Part shown: positions 26,601 to 35,600 of the stretch, in pieces
Numbering within the stretch: the stretch's first letter is position 1
Layout: each line of letters starts with the position of its first letter
NCBI RefSeq assembly: GCF_000003605.2
Contig: NW_003107091.1
Location: 373,617-414,015, forward strand
Direction: 5' to 3'
From: Saccoglossus kowalevskii
Lineage: Eukaryota > Hemichordata > Enteropneusta > Harrimaniidae
Length of the DNA: 40,399 nt
Position numbers and translations under genes: made by a program
The notes under the pieces: generated by a model
What the model was told of the DNA's origin: nothing
Databases searched by the model: none
The model's input: only the letters and a program-made list of their open reading frames with translations

Positions 26601-29600
26601 AGCACAAGAAATTTCAGTGATAATCAAGGTTGATGATAATTTGCTCAGCAATTGACTCCGAAAAGAGGTACTTATTTCTTGTGCCTGTATCCATAGAGAC
26701 CAGAATATATATTTCTATGGTGTTACTTGTTTTTTCGGTTTGAATTTGATTTAAATAAAGCGAAAAAGTGACTTTAATCAATCAGATGCATCAAACATAT
26801 TTCAGTGTTCTAATTTTTTCTATTTTTGTGAAATTGAAATCATTAATGCCCCGTTTTATGGAGTTTTCCAAAAGTACATTTCACCGCGGTCATCAAATTG
26901 ATATTGAATTCTACAGTTATCCATTTAACTTTGTGGATGTGACTTTGCATCTCATTAAAATAAGTCTCCTTTTAGATCTTCTTGCCCAAGGAAAGGCGCC
27001 TGTGATGTTTCATTTGCCGACAGCCGATTTGATTGCAATTAAATTTTCATTTCAGAAAATGTTCTTTTGAAAATTTAATGAATGGATTCTTGTGAATTGA
27101 TCCTCTTGGTGATGTAATGAATGGCTTTATCCAGCTTTTTTTGGCATGTTTTATGGCATTGCATAGATAAAAATGCTCTTTACTATTCATCTTATCTCTC
27201 ATATATTCCTCTTGTATTCTCGGTCGAGAAATATCTGAGTAAATGAAGAATGGCAGACTAATGCACATCAGTGAAGGAAAAAGCCTTTGAGCAGTTTTTT
27301 GACTGGGTATCCGTTAGTTTTTACTTGCATACAGCATCCCTTTATATTACACTTAGAGCTGTTGCTTTTCTAAAACTGCAGTCATGTGACATTATTTTTC
27401 ACAGTTCGAAATTCAAATGTATAAATAGTTTGAGTTGTGATATAATAAAAGCCAATTTTCCAGCAGCGAGCTTCTCATTTTCAGGTCTTTAAGACCGTCG
27501 CACTGACTATAATTTCATCCTTGTCAATGCCGTCAACAACGGCAGGAGTACGGATAGTCTTATTCTGTGCAAGAGAAGTCAGAAATTCTTGTGATTATTG
27601 ATAGCAGTGGTTTATAGTAGTTTGTTTTACCGAATCCCTCTAGGTGGGATATATTGAAATAATACGTGATCAAGATATTACCGCGGAGACTTCTATCTTC
27701 TTATGTCTCACTTGTGTGAAAAGGTCTAGTCTCCAGCTTTGCATACTCAAATGTATTATGTGTCAAGACATCTTTGCATATTAACCTGGATTCTCTGTGG
27801 CTAAATTTATTTTGTGTATGAAATGTAATGGTTAAACTTGTATCTGGTTAAGTCAATGTAAAAGTACACAAGGCAAGCAGAATAAAGGTTAAATAATTTT
27901 AATGGTTGACTTTTATAAAAGAATAACAGTATTTGAGGAGCATATATATCAACATGTTTGAATTTGTTTTGTCATTGTGGTAAATCTGTGGAATTGTCGA
28001 AATTTGGTTTCACTCTCATCGATTCATTTGAGTGCTCGTTTTTTAGGCAGTGTGGTGGTATTTTGCTATATTTTATACATTTGTATGCACATTAACACCA
28101 GACTGTTAGATTTGCAGACTGAATTATACTGGCAATTTATTTAATGAATACAGCTTGTGAAATAGCTTTCAAGTCTTGTAAAGATGTAGGGAATGCATTG
28201 GATTAGTGGGTTTCTAATACAAAGTTAATTTCGTCTTTGCATTGTATCATCAAGTCTTTGCATTGTATCATCAAGCATAGACAGTACTTGTAGACCATGA
28301 ATTCAGTTGATAATAGCTTCTCAGAGTCTTTGCATCACTTTACAAAACAAATGTTTGCAAAATAGTTTCAGTAGTTTCCGAAAAAACTGTCCTAAAATCA
28401 CATGTTTATATTATACACCCTCAAATTTCCAAGAAGAATTTCTAGCCACAGTGTATAGTTTTTACTTCCAGTGATAAACTCTGAAATATTAGTAAAGATT
28501 ATTGCAAATCATGCAACTGATTCCATCTTTTACAAGTACTGTAAAATACTTTATTTTCGCTGGAATTAATTTTCGCCGAAAAGGCTTTTTGGGCGTTTTA
28601 TATGGAATTAATTTTCACTGATTTTTGATGAGTTTAATGTGAAATATGGGGAAAAAAGTATATTCGCTGGATTTTAATTTCACTAATCATCCCTATAGCG
28701 AAAATAAATTCCAAGCGAAAATAAAGTATTCTACAGTAATGATCACAGCTGCATAATTTCATTGTTTTTCACTTGCAAATGATATTAAAAATTGTTACCC
28801 AAAATGAATATGTGAACTGTCTACCTATAATTTTTGATATTATTTCTATTTTGCAGAATGCAGGGGCCATCATTGGCAAAGGAGGTAATAATATACATAG
28901 ATTGAGAACTCAGGTAAGACATCATATCATCTTCACGTTAACAACACTTTAATGACTCCCATCATCTAGTGGATTGTCACAACACTGCATGTTTTTTTAA
29001 ACATCAATTGACACCTGAAAAAAATATTGCCCATAATTATCATTAGTTAATCATACTGCGTGTTAACGAATTATCACAGTTCACCATGTATATACACTGA
29101 TGTGCATGACGTAGTGTAATACTCTAACATTCATGTTAGTCTTACTATATTGTGATAATCATTTTAACTTGTGTGTTTTATATCATTTTAATTCTGCCAT
29201 ATATAACTAAAGATTAGTAAATATTGTTATTCCATTTTATATCTATTATATATATATATTTATTACATGTATTGCTGATAAATTGTGTATACTTGCCTAA
29301 ATCATTTTGAAAAAATTGATGCTAAAAAGAACTGTTTGGAAAATGGAGAAGAACAAATTTACTATAATACGTTTTTATTACATATCAAATTCAATATATA
29401 TTTTCTGCGTATAATTATTTGAATTTATTTGGTGAATCAGCAGTGTATCATGCCATGTTTATTTGATTGTATGCATTATTGCATTTTTATCGTTATTTAT
29501 ATTATAATATTTTGCCCGTTTTGCCCACATGTGCCCATGAACCCTTCTCTTTTACTTATTTATTCCCCCATACTGCACGCTCCAATGAACTCTGATATGA

Positions 29601-32600
29601 TCTGATACTGTATTCGACTACTTGCCCGGCCCACCATGATGTCGTCTATGATACGAACGAATGACTGCCCACCTGCCATCGCCTGTGCCCACAATGCCAT
29701 GTCCCTGGCCCTGTTCTGGAACACGACCTGACCACTGTGGCCCGTTGTGTCCGAATCCCTGTTCCGCAACTTCCAATCGTCCTGCATCCAGTACAATGCA
29801 ACAGTCACAGTGCCCGACTGCAGCGGGCCCGAGCGGTACGTCCCAGTGTGTAGCTTCTCTTGCAAGCCCATATTTATTTATTTATTATTATATAGACTTT
29901 CTAGCTTTTATGTCAGTTTTCCCTTCTTGGACTAAATATAACATGGGTGGGGCATATAAAGAAGAATTGATTTGTTGCTTATATATATTATTGCTATGCT
30001 TAGAAAAATGTAATGACTCATTGGGTTGGGTTTTGTAGAAAGTAGATATTTTATTTTCCTCCTTATTTGGTGTTTACTTTTAGTGATTGTGTTTGGTTTT
30101 TAGTGCTCATTTGTGTTTTCTCTCTTTCTCTTCCTCGTTTTTCTCTCTTATCTCTCACTTTGCTTAAGTTTTAATTCATCATCAATAATTGAATAACTTG
30201 AGAAGGGGGAAGAAATTGCTAGATTACAATATTGCGTTTACTCATGTAGAAAAGTTATTAATCGAATTGAACACGATAATCGAGTTGATCGTATTATACA
30301 TTGATAGCTTTTTTTTTTGGCAATAAAAAAAATGAAGCCATGTCCAATTCATCTACAGACATCATTATTAAAAACTAACTTGATTTTGTTTTCATTTTCT
30401 CTCCATCGTCGTTAATTTTGCAATGATTTGATGCTCATTGGGAATTAATGGATGTTGCTTATACAGAATCCTGACTGTAACTACCAATCAGGAGACCGCT
30501 TTGTCCTGTTTGCTTGATGTGATTCCAGTCTTGGAAGAGGTACGTTTCATTTAATATGCATGTTATTATTTTGTCTATTAATTCAATAATGTAAATACTG
30601 TAAAATACTTTATTTTGACTGGAATTGATTTTTCGCTGAAAAGGCTTTTTGGGTGTTATGGATGGAATTTATTTTCACAGATTTTTGATGAGTTGAATGT
30701 AAAATATAGCAAAAAAGTAAATTCACTGGATTTTATTTTCACTGAAGCCTCTCTAAAGCAAAAATAAATTAGAAAGTATTTGCTAATTCTGCAAATTGAA
30801 ATTCAGGAAAATTTGTCCCTTAATAAATTTGAATCGGTTTAAAAGCATGGAATGTTACTAAACAGATGTGAACAGATGATGCCCAATGCTGGTTTAGTAT
30901 TGTGTAAATTTCTAAAAAAAAAAGATTTTAACACCATCGCCACTAAAAAAGAGACACTTTTTGCGAAACAATCCGATGAATATTAATTGCAAGTAATCTT
31001 TTGTAACTATAGTAACATAATTTAAGACAGACGTCTTTTCCTGTACATTAGGCTATAAACCAAATAGCTTGTATTCAGCAATTACAATTTTTATAAAGAT
31101 GCTGTAAAAATCTTTTTCATTTACAAACAATGTTATCTGTCCATTATATGCTTGATTCGTGTCGCGTAATTCTAAAAATAGAAGATTAGGAGTACCATCT
31201 TAGGAAGGAAGGAAGGTATATAGGTAAATGGGTGAGGTATTCCCTGAGGGAGAGAATTTTGTTATTCTAAATAGTCTGGCCAATTCCAAATTGTAATTTT
31301 CGTTAAAGAGGCAATATGGATTGTTTTTGTACGTCATAACTATACTTTATTTATCATCATTAACTAAAATGTTGTCATGAACTAAAGAGTAATCTTTAAC
31401 CAAAATACTGAACTACTCATGGTACCGTATTGAGTCACATCTTAGCATTTATTGTATACTAATTCATTAAAATAATAATTTTTGACATTTTTTGAAAGCC
31501 CACTGATAGCGCAAATTTAATGCAAGTATTATTCATGTGCTGGACTTTTATCCAAACATGTATATCATTTGCCTTGCAAAATACTTAACTTACACATGTA
31601 TTCATATTATTCACTTGCCAAAATACTGAACTACACATATTTATATTGAACAACATTTACTTCTTAAAAATTTCAATTTTTCACCATTTAACTTTATAAC
31701 TGATAATCCAATGTGTAGGAGGATATTCAGTTATTGTTTGTTCTCCTATAAATCATGTGTTTATTAGTTTCTGGTATCCATTTTCGTTCATTAACAAGCC
31801 TACTGCATATAGTAGTGACTGCATATAGAACGTCAAAGTATGTTTACCATCAAAAAATGTTTCCTCATATAAAATAAACTAGTTTCCCCTGAAGGAATTT
31901 TAAGGGATTAAACTTTACCCTTTGTGTGTGACAACAATGTAATGTCTCCTATTTCATATCCTCATCTATGTTCTTGTTAATCTTTTCAAAGTATCAGCAA
32001 TACAAAGATTTGGATTTTGATTGTGAAATGCGCATGCTGGTCCACCAAAGCCAAGCAGGAGCAATTATTGGCAGAGCTGGATTCAAGATCAAAGAACTGA
32101 GAGAGGTAAATTAATTTAATTCTCTATTCAATTTATTTTGTTGATGTGGCTTTTATTATTTTCAATTGCATTTTAATTTTGATAAAAGAATTATTGAGCG
32201 AAAATAATATTGTTTTTCTCCATTTTGCATGGAACTTGTCTGGGATCTGTGGAAATAAATAACTTGTAACATCAAAACTGTTTTCAGCAAATGTAGAAGA
32301 ATTTATTTAGAATTTACTTCTGCTGATTAAAATCCAGGGAAAATAAATTACATTATTATACGTCTAGCATCAAAAACAATAGACTTTGTCATTCCGTGGA
32401 AGACTATGTCAGCACATTCCAAAATGTATCTGCACTCATACAAACATTAAAATTTTAAAATGTATATGGGGTAAACTACATCACCAACATTGACGCTTCC
32501 AGGTTATTGACGTTGTATTCGAACACTTCCCCTAATTTACGTTGAACACAGCACATATAAAATGTGGAAATAAAATCTCGTCACTCGTGCAAATGTCTAC

Positions 32601-35600
32601 ACAGCACAAAAATTGATCTTCGTTTTGGCCTATACCCTCTCAATAAAAGTTTATTACAACCAGGAAAAAGTTGTATAATAATGAGGTTATCATGAGAATA
32701 CCGCAAAGTATACACTCAGGCAGTACGGGTAGCATTTCCTTCTGCTACACATTAGTTGCCACACTGCCTTCATGGATACTTGGCGTATTCTTGTGATAAC
32801 CTTGTAGTATATCAAAATGCTGGTCAAAAGACAACATTAAACAAACCATGGCCTTTTTTAAATAATGGGTTAAAGAGGTGTTTCTCTGAAAGTATCAAGA
32901 CTGACATTTGTGATAATTTATTAAAACATGCAAGATGCAATTGAGTTGCTTTTTTCCCTGAGTATGTTAACTTAATACGACTTATTTCATTAAAACATTT
33001 CCAGTTTTAAGGTAATCCCTCCCTTGAATTATTGCCTTCTAACCTATTGACACTATCTTCAATCCTGAGGTAGCTTTGATAACTTTTAATCAACCTTTCA
33101 ACATTTCACACCTTGTAGGTTTCCTCTGCTCTGACCAGCCTTCCCTCCAAGTCATTCGATTAATTACCTTTGCCTGCTTTTCATTGATCTCATTTCATTC
33201 CATTTATTTTCTCATATAACTAAGGAATTTGAAGCAAATGTTTTATAATTTACCATTTTGATTAATGTAATTACTGTATTTGCTCTATTAGTAGTGCATG
33301 TCTATCATCAAAATAAGTTGTATTTTAATGAGCATACAGTAAATGCAATGTTTGGTTTCTGTGTGCTTCTAATAGAATAAAAAGGATATAACCATTCTCT
33401 GCCATGACACTACAGTCTCTTAATGAAAGGGGAAATAATTAAAGTTAGTTAAGAAATAAATATTAAATTCTATTCATCTCATATTAGCAAAAAGGGTTAT
33501 TGTCAGGATGCATGATGCCGTAACTTTCTCGTCTGTAAGACACTATCTTTGAATGTTGTAAACACTACATGGCATCATATTTTTATTATGAGAGGCTAGC
33601 AGCATGATTTTCCAGCTGTATGGCAATTCAATTCCAATACATGCAGATTATATCTTTGGGGTGGGGGGGGGGTCTAATCTCGACCAAATCAGTAGTGTTA
33701 ATGTGTAGTACACAATTCCTAGAATTCTTTCCAGTTTTTAGAAACTGCTTTAGGAGATTATGGATAATGCATCAAGTTGCAGGTGTTATAAATGTTGTTT
33801 CCAGGTATATGTTGACAAGTGTTGTTAGATTTGGGTAGATCTGGACTGGAAGCACAAAATAAATAATCAATGATTTCTTCAGAAACTGTTGATTAACCCG
33901 ATTTTTCACTGCATACTTTATTTTCTCAATTGCAAGAATTGTAATAGTAAGGGCACCTGCATGTTCCTTTATAGCACCCTTAAATAGTAAGCTCCAAAAA
34001 TCAATATTCTGACCTCTTATTAATGTACTTTGGTAGCAAACTGGTGCAAATATCAAGGTCTATTCTGAAGTGTGTCCCAACTCTACAGAGAGGGTGGTAC
34101 AGATGAATGGAAGTCCCGAGGTAGTTATCAACTGTATGCGCATGATTCTGGATGTCTTAAATCAGGTATGCAACTTACTGTTTACTGAACATCTATATCG
34201 TTATTTGCTTATAATCAGTGTATTTTTTGATGTGTTAGTTCATGTTGTGTAGTTGATTAACAGTTTCCCTAATTTGTACCCCTATTTCAGACACCAATCA
34301 AAGGACCAGTTCAGTTATATGATCCCTACTGCCATGACCCATACCTTGACTATGGCGGCTATGGATATGGTGATGAGTTTGGACGACGTGGTGGTGGAGG
34401 CCGCGGAGGAAGAGGAGGACCACGTGGTGGACCTCAACGTTTTTCACCACCCATGCGAGGAGGCCAAAGAGGAGGAATGAGAGGACGAGGTGGTCTTGGT
34501 GGTGGCGGCGGAGGTTTCCGTGGAAATTCCCGTGGAAGTCCCAGAGGAGGCAATAGTATGCCCTTCCGTGGTGGACGTGGTCGTGGAGGCGGACGTGGTG
34601 GTGGACGAGGAGGTTATAACTACAGGTACTCAATCCTATGCAAAACATGTTTCAAACTTCAATTAACTGATTGTATTGAGAATGGTTTATATAATGGTTC
34701 TTTTCCTTGTTTCAGAGACGACTACGAGTCTGGTCAAGGAGGTTATGGTGGCGGTAACCAAGGCTACGCCCAAGATTCAGTAAGCTATCCAATAATTGCA
34801 ATTTTTGTGGAGTGCATTGCTTTTCTTTCTCATACAAGTCGGTACAAAATTAATAAGCCAACTACTCACTGTGAAATGAATAACTAGGATGAAAATAATG
34901 ATTCTGCAGAGTTTGCTGATATTGTGTTTCTTTATCGTCTTATAAATTTCCTGGGCTAGACTTAGCTATTACTTTTAAAGCAAAAAGATTTAAATCATTG
35001 CCTAGAAATATCAGAAAATAACTGCAGTTTTGTAACATGTGGAGTGGAGGAAAAATAAATATCTGTTTCCACTGAAAATAACTCGGGTACTCCTTTTTTC
35101 CCAAAACTGAAATCCAATTACAATTGTATTTAATTTATATCAACACTCAAAATAATACAAACTGGTTTTATCGATTTTTTTTTTCTTTTTTTTTCTTTTT
35201 TTTCTCTTTCTCTCTGTCAACTGTTCTGGTGGACAAAATAAAGCATTAAAGTTGTCATGTATGTGTACTTGTGTTATTCTTTGTTTCATTTTCTGTGGAA
35301 ATGTTAATATTTTTGTTTATTTTCAGATGGGTGGAGGTGGTTATGGTGGTGGACAGGGATACGATTGTAAGTACTTTGTTATTGAGTTTTTATATGATAC
35401 TGTATGCATTCAGGGATAGTACAGTGTGACTTTTTTGTATAGACTATAGACTCTTGTCATGTACATGCTACATGACTCTTTTTTTGAGAATACTGACTGA
35501 GGGAACATGTTGTGTACATAGAGAATGAGACTATACTGAATGGTGTTCTAAATCTAAATTTTTATTTATCTGCAGCTGGAATGGACCAGCAGTATAACAC

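Larger units (their letters stand above)
25263..28856 (+). other. hnRNP K intron 2
   Basis: 3.6 kb, phase 0, splits KH1 just before its GXXG loop. It holds the 21-bp duplication and MITE copy 1; otherwise I see nothing but AT-rich sequence. Confidence 0.85.

Noticed and set aside
29560-29871. Minus-strand open frame of 103 codons (and a plus-strand frame of 125 codons at 29661) over exon 4
   Set aside because: Both come from the lack of stop codons in the GC-rich island. The same bases encode the KH1 segment in another frame with correct splice sites.
34253-34480. Plus-strand frame with an acidic Glu/Asp run
   Set aside because: It is exon 8 read in the wrong frame; the correct frame continues exon 7 with the conserved PIKG block.
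34298-34648. Minus-strand His-rich open frame of 116 codons
   Set aside because: Antisense shadow of the RGG repeats in exon 8; His and Val runs are the complement of GGN/CGN codons.
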